A DNA stretch of 64,000 nt. Source: Lewinellaceae bacterium. GTDB taxonomy: Bacteria > Bacteroidota > Bacteroidia > Chitinophagales > Saprospiraceae. Numbering within the stretch: the stretch's first letter is position 1; each line of letters opens with the position of its first letter. Location: the NCBI GenBank assembly GCA_020636435.1, contig JACJXX010000002.1, forward strand, positions 1,364,001-1,428,000, read 5' to 3'. Shown here in pieces: positions 32,741-42,128 of the stretch. Position numbers and translations under genes: made by a program. The notes under the pieces are model-generated. The model made no database searches, was not told the DNA's origin, and was given only the letters and a program-made list of their open reading frames with translations.

Positions 32741-34177
32741 TTACCGCTGGATGATGCGGACGATGTTGTTGTTGGACGCGCCGTCAATTGAGACCGTGCT
32801 GCTGCTGTTGTAGCCGTCCTGCTGAATCGAGATGATGTTGTTGATGCTGTTGTTGAGTATTTCTACAAAGGAGAAGTGGCCTTCGCCGTCCTGGTCGATG
32901 GTGACGAAGTTGTCATCCGAGCCGTTGCCGAGGATGATTTCGGAGAACTGATCTTCGCCTTCCTGATAAACATTGATGTTGTTCCGGTCAGACCTGTTGA
33001 AGATTTCTACTTTCGAATACTGATCCTCATCTTCCTGGTTGACAGAAATGAAGTTATCATCGCCTCTTTCGATCGTTACATAGGATTCGTTGTCTTCGTC
33101 TTGCTGGTCGATATACACTTCGTTATCTTCAGAATAATTGGAAATATCGATATTGGAACTGTGGCCTTCCCCGTCCTGTTCTACCTCGGCCAGGTTTTCG
33201 TCAGAGTGGTCTGAGATATCGACAACAGACTCGTTGTCATCGCCGTCCTGGCTTACATCCACCATGTTTTCGTCAGAGCCGCCATCGATTTCAACATCGG
33301 ACTGGTTGTCGCTGCCGTCCTGTTCTACCTCCACCAGGTTTTTGTCGGATTTGTCATCGATCTCAACATCAGAGTTGTTATCGTCGCCTTCCTGGCTCAC
33401 ATCCACCATGTTTTCGTTAGAGCCGCCATCGATTTCAACATCGGAGCTATTGTCCTCGCCATCCTGGCTTACATCCACCATGTTTTCGTCAGAATTTCCG
33501 GCGATCTCGATATCAGATTCGTTGTCTTCGCCATCCTGGCTCACATCCACCAGGTTTTCGTCAGAGCCGCCGCCGATCTTTACATCGGAGTCGTTGTCGT
33601 CGCCCACCTGGCTCACTTCCACAAGGTTGTCGTCGGAATTGTTGTAGATGTCAACCTCCGAATCGTTGTGTCCGCCGTCCTGGTCTACAAAAACATCATT
33701 GCCGTCGGAAAAATCAGAAATGTCGACGTCAGAATCATGGTTTTCGCCAAACTGTTCCACATCCACCAGGTTGTCATCAGAACCATTGCCGATGCCGACA
33801 TCCGATTCGTTGTCATCGCCATCCTGGCTCACATCCACCAGGTTTTCGTCAGAATTTCCGGCGATCTCGACATCCGAGCGGCTATCTTCGCCATCCTGGC
33901 TGATCTCCACCTCATTTTCCCCGGAACCGCCATCGATGCGCACCTCGCTTTCCAGCGCTTCGCCTTTTTGTTTAATATCGACGATATTGCCATCCGAATT
34001 GTCGAGGATATCCACCTGGGAAACGTTCAGTTCATTGTCTTCCTGTTCCTGTTTGACCACAACGCTGTTGCCGTCGCTGTCGCCGGAGATTGTTACGTCC
34101 GACTTGTTCTCCGCCTGGGCCAGGGCTGCGGCCACAACGAAGAAAAGAGCTGCTATTAGTAAAATTACTTTCTTCAT
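32741..34177 (-). CDS. Acidic curlin-like repeat protein, secreted
   Basis: 478 residues. Signal peptide MKKVILLIAALFFVVAAALA, then about 18 repeats of 23-24 residues, consensus SDENLVDVSQDGDDNESDVE followed by I-x-G-x. The pattern N-x-V-x-V-x-Q-x-G-x-x-N-x-S-x-V-x-I matches curlin repeats (alternating buried residues, conserved Gln-x-Gly-x-x-Asn), so a beta-solenoid or functional amyloid is likely. Loop positions are packed with Asp and Glu, giving an extremely acidic protein unlike CsgA. ATG 34177 is chosen; the frame's first codon at 34183 is TTG. No csgB, E, F or G homologue lies beside it, and no T9SS tail is present. Ca2+ binding is speculation. Confidence 0.8.
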   Translation of the reverse strand: MKKVILLIAALFFVVAAALAQAENKSDVTISGDSDGNSVVVKQEQEDNELNVSQVDILDNSDGNIVDIKQKGEALESEVRIDGGSGENEVEISQDGEDSRSDVEIAGNSDENLVDVSQDGDDNESDVGIGNGSDDNLVDVEQFGENHDSDVDISDFSDGNDVFVDQDGGHNDSEVDIYNNSDDNLVEVSQVGDDNDSDVKIGGGSDENLVDVSQDGEDNESDIEIAGNSDENMVDVSQDGEDNSSDVEIDGGSNENMVDVSQEGDDNNSDVEIDDKSDKNLVEVEQDGSDNQSDVEIDGGSDENMVDVSQDGDDNESVVDISDHSDENLAEVEQDGEGHSSNIDISNYSEDNEVYIDQQDEDNESYVTIERGDDNFISVNQEDEDQYSKVEIFNRSDRNNINVYQEGEDQFSEIILGNGSDDNFVTIDQDGEGHFSFVEILNNSINNIISIQQDGYNSSSTVSIDGASNNNIVRIIQR

Positions 34178-34789
34178 GTTCAAAAAATAGTGTGAGATTA
34201 TAAAATGTTTGTTAGCAATAATGCAATAGGCCCTGCTACCAGTAGCAGGCTGCCTTGATAAATTATGATTTACCTCTTTGTTAAGCTCTTTGGAAAATGA
34301 TCGGCGGGGGGATATAAGATTATTGATTTAAAGAATAAATCGTTTATCCAGGTTGTTTTTTGCCCGCTCCGCCAAAAGCAGGAGGCAAAAACAGGCCAGG
34401 CTTCCGCACGGGCCATATCCTGTGGGAAGCCGGTTCAGGAACGCTTTTCTGCATTTTTTAAACGAGAAAGCGGTTTCCCTGGAGACTTTATTTTTTCAAG
34501 TGTGGTATGTACGCGCCTGTTTTAAAGCGCCGCGCTCAAAATCGCGCGATCAGATCGGAATGTGGGATGCGGAGGGTAATTCTTTCCTTCTTTACGCAGG
34601 CAAAGATAACCGCTTTTTTCTTCAGTATCCTGCCAATCTACCCTTTTATTCTGCCAAAAATTTCAAGGCTTTTAAAACAGGCAACTGTTGTCGTGTACGG
34701 TTTATGGAAAGGAAAGATTCAAAATAAGGGCTTTTTTTTGGGGGTTAAGTAGGGAGTGATTGAGTGATTGAGTGATTGAGTGATTGAGT
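34178..34789. other. Long intergenic region with hairpin and octamer array
   Basis: No gene is supported; a 124-codon frame (34353-34727) has no family features and atypical composition. A CCTGCTAC-TG-GTAGCAGG hairpin near 34234-34251 would lie in the leader of the curlin-like gene. AGTGATTG is repeated four to five times near 34754-34790. Confidence 0.5.
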
Positions 34790-34844
34790 GTTAACCAAAA
34801 AGCCGCCCCCGGACACTTTTCCGGCAGGCGGCTTTTTGGTTAAC
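34790..34844. terminator. Bidirectional terminator
   Basis: A perfect 18-bp stem GTTAACCAAAAAGCCGCC / GGCGGCTTTTTGGTTAAC with inner CCGGA/TCCGG. It lies 8 bp after the stop of the giant CHU_C gene (minus strand). Its core resembles the terminator at 32679, although the genes differ. Confidence 0.9.
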
Positions 34845-34852
34845 ACAACAAT

Positions 34853-37800
34853 CTATCGCAGGATGCTGACATCTCCGCGGTAGGCCAGTTTGATCTTATC
34901 CAGGAATTCCACTTCAATGACGTAGACAAACACGTCGGGCTTCATGTCGCTGCCTTTGTGCCGGCCGTCCCAAAGCGGCAGCCCGCCGATGCAGTACAGG
35001 CCGTTGCTCACGTCCTGGCCGTCGCTTTGGTAGACCAGGTCGCCCCAGCGGTTGAAAATGTTCACCGAGGTGATCCGGGAAACGCCGACGCAGGGGTAGA
35101 CGCGGAATTCGTCGTTCACGCCGTCGCCATTGGGCGAAAAGACGTTCGGGATGTAAATGTTGCGGTTGGCGTCCAACTCGACGAATACGCTGCCGATGCC
35201 TTCGCAACCGTTGACATCCACCACGGTCAGCTCGTACTCCAGCGATTGCAGGGGGCGGACGAACGGGTTGCGGACAGTCGGGTCGGAGAGGTACTCCTCC
35301 GGCGACCAGATGAAGGAGTCTACCTGGGTGGAAAGAGGCGTGATGATGGGCTGCAGCTGCCTGGTTGTATCCCCCAGTTCCACCACAAAGGGATCTTCCG
35401 GGAAGGTGACCAGTATTTCTTCCGGCTGGTCGATATCCACCTGAAACAGGGCCGAGCAGCCATTGAGGTCGAATACCTCCACGTCGTGGGCGCCGTCCCC
35501 GAAGATGTCCGCCGGCACATTAATCGGCAACAGGATGCCGTTGCCGTCCACCATGTACTGGTAATCGGCAAGGGAAGCACCCGCGCCTCCAAATACGGTA
35601 TCGATATTCACCTTGGTCGTGGAATTGAAGCAGGGCGGATCCGCCGGGTCGGGAATGGAAGCCATGATCTCCGTCGGCTCCACGAGGGTATACATCAGCG
35701 AATCCTGGCAGCCCTTCAGGTCGGTGATGGTCACGCCATAGGTGCCGGCGGGCAGGTTGGTCGCTACCCCAAGCGGAGAAGTGGAGCCTGGCGGCACATT
35801 GGAAGACCAGGTGTAGGGTTCGGGCCCCACCTGATTGAGCGTAGTGTCTTCAAAGTCATAGGAAACCACCAGCACGCCGTCTTCCGCTCCAAAGCAGGAA
35901 ACATCTTCGGTTTCATCGGCATTGACCGAGATCACCAGTTGGTTGGGTTGGGTGACCGTTGCTTCCAGCTGGAACTGGCAACTGTTGGCATCTGTAATGA
36001 CGGCATTGTAGAACCCTGCCGTCAGGCCGCTAATGGTAGCCGTCGCCTCGCCGGTTTCCTGCCAGAGGTAGGTATACCCCGGAGTACCTCCGGAAGCCAT
36101 GACCGTCGCCGTTCCGTCGCTGAGGCCGTTGCAACTTACATTGGAAATGGAGAAAGAAGCCGTGATCCGGGGCGGGCTGCCAATCAGCACCGTATCGGAG
36201 ATGGAACAGCCGTTGGCATCCTGCACAGCCACGGCTTGCTTGTCTTTACACAAAGCAGTAGCGGTAGAAGACATTACATCCAGACTGGTTTCCCCGGAGC
36301 CCCAGGTAAAGTCGAACACCCCGGCAGTGCCATCGCTGTACATGGCGGTGGCGGTGGCGCTGCCGTCGCATACTCCTTCAAAGCAACTCACATCGGCGAT
36401 GTTGCTGAAATCCACCACGATGCCCGCCGGGTCTTCAACGGTGCCCAGAGCCATCAGGGGCCCGCAACCGTTGGCGTCGAACACGGACACCTCGTAGGCG
36501 CCGGCGGTCAGGCCCGGGTAGAGGTTAAACTGGGTCGTATCGTTGGCAGGCTGGTTGTTCCATATATAAGTATAAGGCGTGGTGCCGCCGCTGACGAAGA
36601 CGGTAAGGCTGCCGTTGTCATCGCCCGGGCAGTTGGGGGCGCCGGCCACGAGGCTGTCCAGCGCCAGCGGCTCGGGGGCAACCACCAGGGCCGTATCAAC
36701 GGTAAAACAGCCGTCCGCAGCCGTTATGGTCACAAAATAAGAGCCGGGCGGCAGGTTCGCGATCGTCTGCCCGGTGGCGCTATTGCTCCAGTTGTAGCTT
36801 TGGATGGGCGCTCCGCCGGGCGTAGCCAGCACGGAGAGCGAGCCGTTGGTGTCGTTGAAGCAGGCCAGCGTGTCATTATTCAGCTGCGTCACCTGAGGCG
36901 GCGTAGGAGCGGTAATATTAAAGGTTTGGTTGGCGGTGCAGTTGTTGGCGTCGCTCACATCGACGGTGTACATGCCTTCCGTGAGGTTGACGGCAATAGA
37001 ATCCACCTGCCCGCCGGTCCAGTTATAGGTATAGGGATAAGTGCCTCCCGTCACGCCGATGGTAATGCTGCCGTCGCCGCCGCCGTTTGCACAGCTTTCA
37101 TTGAGCAGCTCGATTTGCTGGATGGCCAGGGGCGCGGGTTCTGCAATAGCAAAAGTATCGGAAACAGAACACCCGGCGGGGTCGGAATCCGTTACGGTCA
37201 CGGCATACTGGGCAGGGCCCAGGCCGGTGACCTGCGCGCCGGCAAAAGTGGGCCCGGAAGGCGGGACAGTAGCCCAGTCGTAAGTAAAAGGCCCCGCCGG
37301 CGGCTGCCCGGTAGTGGTGCCGCTGACCTCGATCAGGCCATCATCGGCGCCATTGCAACTGACATCCTGAAGGTTGATGAGGTTGACCAGCAGTATTTTT
37401 GCGGCGCTTACGGCATAGCCGCCTTCCAGCATGCAGTTGTTGTCGTCGGTTACCGTGACGGTGTAGTTGCCCGGATCCAGGTTGCTGACCTGGGAAGTGT
37501 TGGCGGTTATGGTCCCCAGGCCTCCGCTCCAGGCGTAGGTATAACTGCCACTGGCGGAAGTGCCGCCGGTGGCGCCTACCAAAATGGAGCCGTCCATGGC
37601 GCCGCTGCAGGTCGCGTCGGTGATGGTCGTGTTGGCGCCCAGGATTTGCAACTGCGCAGGCTGGGAAAGCGTGGTGCTCGCCGAAGCCGTACAGCCCGCG
37701 CCGTCGGTGACCGTTACCGCGTAGAAGCCGGAAGGCAGATTTGCCAGGGTGGGTATATTATTCGGATTGTTGTTCCAGGTAAAATTGAAGTTGGCGCCCG

Positions 37801-39520
37801 GGTTGGGTTGCACCACCCCCCCCAGGGTCACCTGTGCCGTCACCGAACCGGTGCTCTGGCTGAAGCAGGTGGGTTCTGTCGTCAGAAGGGAAACGCCCAG
37901 GGATGGCCCCTGAAGGACCTCTACGAAAACAGTGTCTATGTTGGCGGGCATATCCGAATCGGTGACGATGACCCGGTAGTCGCCGGCCAGGCGGCCGCCG
38001 ACTGTGGCGGAGCCTCCGGAGTTGGCAATGGTGAGCGGGCCATTCTCCGGCCCAGTGGGCGGAAAGGTGTTCCAGGTAAAGTTGTAGGGCCCCACGCCTC
38101 CGGAAACCGTAACGGTAAAGGAGCCGTCGGCCAGGCCGCTGCAGCTCACGCTGTCCTGGCTGGTTGTCACCAGCAATACGGAGTTGGTGACATTCACTCT
38201 GCCGGGCGCCGTTTCAAACGGATACATGCTCGGCGAATTGTTGATGTTGCCTACCTGGATCGGAGTCGGCACGTTGCCAAAAGTGATGTCGCTGATGTCT
38301 CCGAGGGTGCCGATCACTTCAAAACAGGCTTCGAACAATACCGAGCCGTCGGGCAGGCTGTTGCTGGCGCCAAAAAAATCAGCCCAGGCAAACGGCAGCC
38401 GGCCCAGGTCTGTAACGGCGGGGTTGGTGTTGAAGGCGCCGTCATCCAAAGCAGGCAGGGTAGTATTCAGGTTGTTGACCTCCACGAAATCGAGGATGGC
38501 AGGGTCCCAGTTCAGCGTAAACTGAGCATTGGTGACATCTACCAGGTTGTCTACCCGGATTTCTACGCAAACCGTATCGCCGGGAGCGCCGTTGGCCGCC
38601 CCCGCGCTGAAGATCACCGGCATCACGATGGTGTCGATGGCGGCGCAGCTTTTGCCGTCTTCCACGACGACCTCGTATTCCCCCGGGCGCGGCACGGTAA
38701 ACCGAACGGTGTCTCCGTGGCCGGGATTGGGTGTTTGTACGGTACCCGCCAAAACGTCGCCACCGAGGTGGCTGATCGTAATGGGGTCATAAGTTGTCCC
38801 CGGTTCAAATTCCGGGAGGCCGCCCCCCACCGAGAACGCCCCCTGCATGCCCGGCCCGAAATTGGGGAAGACCTCCGTTACCTCTACCGCTTCCAGATAG
38901 ACCACGGAGAAGGCCTGATCCACGCTGACGCTGACGCAGGGGCCGCCGTTTTCGTACGCCAAAAGGGCTAAATTATCAACTGTAATGGGGGCAAACCACA
39001 GTTGGATCGGCGCCGGGTTGCCCATATTGAAGGCTTCCTGGTGGAACCCGGTATTGGTGAGGGCCACATTGCCCATATTATCGTCGACGGCCACCCAGAT
39101 GCCGTCGGTCTGTGGTATGGATACGCCGTCAAAAATGATGGGGTTCGCCTGGTTGACGCAGGGGTCGGCAAGCACGGTTGCCAGGTCCGGCCCGTCCACC
39201 GTGGGGCGGCAGTCGTAAAAGGCGTAGGCCACGCCCGCAGGAGTGGCCATGTTGGGGTCGCCGTTGAGCGTGAAGTCCCCGATATGGAGCACCGGCAAGG
39301 TATCCCCCAGGCAGAGGTAAATGGTATCCAGGCTGATGTCGTTGCTTTGTCCGACAAAGTTGTTAACATCAAAATTAATGTTCCCGGCGTCATTATCCGT
39401 GCAGGGTACTACGCGCAAAGCGCCGGATTCGCCACGAATGGTTATGTTCCTGGGCATTTGTGCCCCCAACTGCAGGCTGGCGGCCAACAAGAGAGCAAAG
39501 AGAATAGACTGTCTTATCAT
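34853..39520 (-). CDS. Giant SprB-repeat surface protein with CHU_C domain
   Basis: 1555 residues from ATG 39520, which places the signal peptide MIRQSILFALLLAASLQLGA at the start. An N-terminal region of about 300 residues is followed by a cohesin-like module (about 310-450: GAPGDTVCVEIRVDNLVDVT then NAQFTLNWDPAILDFVEV). About a dozen SprB repeats of about 80 residues follow, each with CNG-x-x-DG-S/T and GGTxPYxYxW strands and an N-x-C turn. The end IPNVFSPNGDGVNDEFRVYP to YRGDVSIL is a type B T9SS sorting domain. It is a surface adhesin candidate related in build to SprB; gliding itself is not shown. Confidence 0.92.
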   Translation of the reverse strand: MIRQSILFALLLAASLQLGAQMPRNITIRGESGALRVVPCTDNDAGNINFDVNNFVGQSNDISLDTIYLCLGDTLPVLHIGDFTLNGDPNMATPAGVAYAFYDCRPTVDGPDLATVLADPCVNQANPIIFDGVSIPQTDGIWVAVDDNMGNVALTNTGFHQEAFNMGNPAPIQLWFAPITVDNLALLAYENGGPCVSVSVDQAFSVVYLEAVEVTEVFPNFGPGMQGAFSVGGGLPEFEPGTTYDPITISHLGGDVLAGTVQTPNPGHGDTVRFTVPRPGEYEVVVEDGKSCAAIDTIVMPVIFSAGAANGAPGDTVCVEIRVDNLVDVTNAQFTLNWDPAILDFVEVNNLNTTLPALDDGAFNTNPAVTDLGRLPFAWADFFGASNSLPDGSVLFEACFEVIGTLGDISDITFGNVPTPIQVGNINNSPSMYPFETAPGRVNVTNSVLLVTTSQDSVSCSGLADGSFTVTVSGGVGPYNFTWNTFPPTGPENGPLTIANSGGSATVGGRLAGDYRVIVTDSDMPANIDTVFVEVLQGPSLGVSLLTTEPTCFSQSTGSVTAQVTLGGVVQPNPGANFNFTWNNNPNNIPTLANLPSGFYAVTVTDGAGCTASASTTLSQPAQLQILGANTTITDATCSGAMDGSILVGATGGTSASGSYTYAWSGGLGTITANTSQVSNLDPGNYTVTVTDDNNCMLEGGYAVSAAKILLVNLINLQDVSCNGADDGLIEVSGTTTGQPPAGPFTYDWATVPPSGPTFAGAQVTGLGPAQYAVTVTDSDPAGCSVSDTFAIAEPAPLAIQQIELLNESCANGGGDGSITIGVTGGTYPYTYNWTGGQVDSIAVNLTEGMYTVDVSDANNCTANQTFNITAPTPPQVTQLNNDTLACFNDTNGSLSVLATPGGAPIQSYNWSNSATGQTIANLPPGSYFVTITAADGCFTVDTALVVAPEPLALDSLVAGAPNCPGDDNGSLTVFVSGGTTPYTYIWNNQPANDTTQFNLYPGLTAGAYEVSVFDANGCGPLMALGTVEDPAGIVVDFSNIADVSCFEGVCDGSATATAMYSDGTAGVFDFTWGSGETSLDVMSSTATALCKDKQAVAVQDANGCSISDTVLIGSPPRITASFSISNVSCNGLSDGTATVMASGGTPGYTYLWQETGEATATISGLTAGFYNAVITDANSCQFQLEATVTQPNQLVISVNADETEDVSCFGAEDGVLVVSYDFEDTTLNQVGPEPYTWSSNVPPGSTSPLGVATNLPAGTYGVTITDLKGCQDSLMYTLVEPTEIMASIPDPADPPCFNSTTKVNIDTVFGGAGASLADYQYMVDGNGILLPINVPADIFGDGAHDVEVFDLNGCSALFQVDIDQPEEILVTFPEDPFVVELGDTTRQLQPIITPLSTQVDSFIWSPEEYLSDPTVRNPFVRPLQSLEYELTVVDVNGCEGIGSVFVELDANRNIYIPNVFSPNGDGVNDEFRVYPCVGVSRITSVNIFNRWGDLVYQSDGQDVSNGLYCIGGLPLWDGRHKGSDMKPDVFVYVIEVEFLDKIKLAYRGDVSILR

Positions 39521-39911
39521 CTTTCCGGATTGAGATAAACGATCGATAATTGGGAATAAATAATTTTTAAAAAATAACTGCCTGCCCGCCTGCCTGGCCT
39601 GTGCCAATTGGGCAGGCGCGCAGTTATTTTTTAATCGCTGCTAAAAGGTGGCAAAAATAGAGATCACATCGCTACTATTATACCAAAAGGGAAAGAGTTT
39701 TGGACTTTTGTACATCACCTTCCCCAATAATTTGAATGAATTTGAGGTTTCACCTGGTTTCGGAGCCTTTCAGGATATGGGTTAGGGCGTCGAAGGTTAG
39801 GAACGAAATGGAAGGCCGTAAAATTATATGTGGGGCAGATTGGAATGTTAAATGTTAGCCATCCCAAACCGACAACAAACAACCGGCAACCTGTCCCCCT
39901 CAGTCCGATGG
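39521..39911. other. Leader with palindrome and promoter; E1 downstream gap
   Basis: TATTTTTG at 39652-39659 (minus strand) is a good -7 box for the giant gene, with TTTG about 24 bases further up. Between it and the ATG a large inverted repeat (39567-39632, AAAAAATAACTGC-x-GCC arms) would form a hairpin in the leader. From 39700 to the E1 stop no feature is seen except a short ACAAC-type tract near 39870. Confidence 0.5.
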
Positions 39912-41924
39912 CTAATAAACCAACAACCGCTCCAACTGCTCCCGGAAGCGCTCTTTTGGCAAAAACTGCGCCTCCAGCCCGGCGGCAAAAGGCACTGGGG
40001 TGTCGAGGCCGGCGGCGCGCAGCACCGGCGCGTCGAGGTATTCGAAGAGGTGTTCGGAAATGTAGGCGGCTATTTCGCCGCCGATGCCGCCAATGAGGGT
40101 ATCTTCGTGCAGGATGATCACGCGGTTGGTTTTTCTAACGGTTTGGTTGATGGCCTCATAATCCAGCGGCAGCAAGCTGCGCAGGTCGAGGATGTCGGCA
40201 TCCACCCCCATATCTTCGCACACCTGCGTTGCCCAGTGAACGCCCATGCCATAAGTGATCACCGAGGCCTCCTCTCCTTTGCGGGCCAGCCGCGCCTTGC
40301 CGATCTCGACGGTGTAATAATCGTCGGGCACTTCGGCGGTGAGCGAGCGGTAGAGGGTTTTGTGTTCGAAAAAGAGTACCGGGTTGGGGTCTTCGAAGCT
40401 GGCCAGCAGCAATCCTTTGGCATCTTCCGGAGTAGAGGGGTAGACGACTTTCAGGCCTGGCGTATGGAAAAACCAGGCCTCGTTGCTCTGAGAATGGAAC
40501 GGCCCCGCTCCTACCCCGGCGCCCGCAGGCATGCGGATCACCACATCGGCAGGCTGCCCCCAGCGGTAGTGCTGCTTGGCCAGGTTGTTGACGATCTGGT
40601 TAAAGCCGCAGGTGACGAAGTCGGCAAATTGCATCTCCACCATGGCCTTGTAGCCCTTCAGGCTCAGGCCCAGGCCAATGCCCACGATGGCGCTTTCGCA
40701 CAGGGGCGTATTGCGCACCCGCGCTTTGCCGAACTGCCGGGTGAAGCCATCAGTAATCTTGAACACGCCGCCGTAATCGGCAATATCCTGCCCCATCAGC
40801 ACCAGGTTGGGGTGCTTTTCCATGGCTTGCCGCAGGCCGTCGGAAATGGCGTCGATGAAGCGGCGGCTGGTTTTCTTATTGCTTTTCGGGGCCACTTTCT
40901 GGCTCTGGAATGGCGCGTACACATCGGCCGCCTCCTGCTCCGGGCTGGATTGGATCGGCCCTTCGGCGTAGGCGATCTTCAGGCCTTTTTCGATGGCCGC
41001 CTTGATGTCCTGGCGTATATCTTTTACCTGCTTTTCATCCAGCAGGCCTTCCTGCAGCAGGTAATTTTCGTAATTGGCGATCGGGTCTTTGGCAGCCCAG
41101 CGTTCCATCAGTTCTTTGGGCACGTATTTGGTGCCGGAGGCCTCTTCGTGGCCCCGCATGCGGAAAGTCTTGCAATTCACGAAGACCGGCTCGGGGTTTT
41201 CCCGCATTTCTTCCGCCAGCCTCTTTACGGTTTGGTAAACGTCCAGAATGTTGTTGCCATCGACGGTTTCCGAGCGCATGCCGTAGCCTTTGGCGCGGTC
41301 GGACAAGTCCTCGCAGACGTACTGCTCGCGGGAGGGCGTGGAGAGGCCATATCCATTGTCCTCGATGACAAACAGTACCGGCAACCCCCAGACTGCCGCC
41401 GTGTTGAGGGCTTCGTGGAACTCTCCCTCGCTGGTGGCCCCGTCGCCGGTGAAGGCCAGGGATACCCTTCCCTCCCCTGCCAGCTTGTGCGCCAGGGCCA
41501 CGCCGGCTGCCAGCGACAACTGCGGCCCCAGGTGGGAGATCATGCCCACTATGCCATAGTCCATCGCGCCAAAGTGGAAGGAGCGGTCGCGGCCCTTGGT
41601 AAAACCCGACGCCTTGCCCTGCCACTGGGCAAAAAGGCGCTCCAGGGGCACCTCCCGGCTGGTGAACACGCCCAGGTTGCGGTGCATGGTAAAAATGAGC
41701 TCGTCTTCCAGCAAAGCGCTGGCGCAGCCCACTGAGATGGCCTCCTGCCCAATGCCGGAAAACCACTTGCTGATCTTGCCCTGCCGCAGCAGGATGAGCA
41801 TTTTCTCTTCGATCAGCCGCGGCGCCAGCAGGCGGCGGTAAAGGCCCAGCAATTGCTCGCCGGACAACTGCCCGCGGTCGTATTGGATGATTGGTTTGGT
41901 TGGTTTGGATGTTTTTTCGATCAT
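39912..41924 (-). CDS. 2-oxoacid dehydrogenase E1, alpha-beta fusion
   Basis: 670 residues joining both halves of a thiamine-diphosphate-dependent E1. The alpha half (about 1-335) has the TPP motif GDGATSEGEFHEALNTAAVW to EDNGYGLSTP and the regulated-loop region FRMRGHEEASGTKY. The beta half (about 350-670) has LMGQDIADYGGVFKITDGF, NTPLCESAIVGIGLGLSLKG and EDTLIGGIGGEIAAYI. Such fused enzymes in Bacteroidota usually act on branched-chain 2-oxoacids, decarboxylating them and acylating the E2 lipoyl group; pyruvate is less likely. No E2 or E3 gene is adjacent. ATG 41924 is preferred; the frame extends 28 codons upstream. Confidence 0.92.
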   Translation of the reverse strand: MIEKTSKPTKPIIQYDRGQLSGEQLLGLYRRLLAPRLIEEKMLILLRQGKISKWFSGIGQEAISVGCASALLEDELIFTMHRNLGVFTSREVPLERLFAQWQGKASGFTKGRDRSFHFGAMDYGIVGMISHLGPQLSLAAGVALAHKLAGEGRVSLAFTGDGATSEGEFHEALNTAAVWGLPVLFVIEDNGYGLSTPSREQYVCEDLSDRAKGYGMRSETVDGNNILDVYQTVKRLAEEMRENPEPVFVNCKTFRMRGHEEASGTKYVPKELMERWAAKDPIANYENYLLQEGLLDEKQVKDIRQDIKAAIEKGLKIAYAEGPIQSSPEQEAADVYAPFQSQKVAPKSNKKTSRRFIDAISDGLRQAMEKHPNLVLMGQDIADYGGVFKITDGFTRQFGKARVRNTPLCESAIVGIGLGLSLKGYKAMVEMQFADFVTCGFNQIVNNLAKQHYRWGQPADVVIRMPAGAGVGAGPFHSQSNEAWFFHTPGLKVVYPSTPEDAKGLLLASFEDPNPVLFFEHKTLYRSLTAEVPDDYYTVEIGKARLARKGEEASVITYGMGVHWATQVCEDMGVDADILDLRSLLPLDYEAINQTVRKTNRVIILHEDTLIGGIGGEIAAYISEHLFEYLDAPVLRAAGLDTPVPFAAGLEAQFLPKERFREQLERLLVY

Positions 41925-42031
41925 GGCATTATCTGTTTTTGCCCCCCCTTTTTGCTGCGCTAAAGTGTGCCCAACGCAACTGCAAAAGGGCGGAACCCCC
42001 GGGTACATTTACACCTCCTCCCTCCGGCCCA

Positions 42032-42039
42032 CAAAGGTA
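42032..42039 (-). promoter_or_regulatory. -7 box upstream of the E1 gene
   Basis: TACCTTTG on the minus strand matches TAnnTTTG and would give a leader of about 100 bases. The -33 element is not clear. The region is shared with the divergent dienelactone hydrolase gene. Confidence 0.4.
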
Positions 42040-42128
42040 AAGCAAATTTCCAGACTTAATCCACTCCCCTTTTATAAACAAATACCCTTCCTACTCTATT
42101 TAAGCTATACATTACAATCCAAACCATT

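Noticed and set aside
34353..34727. 124-codon ORF between the two terminators
   Set aside because: No recognisable motif, no promoter, and an alternative overlapping frame of similar quality.
39912..42008. E1 as separate alpha and beta genes
   Set aside because: The frame is continuous through both halves with a normal linker; this is a known fused form.
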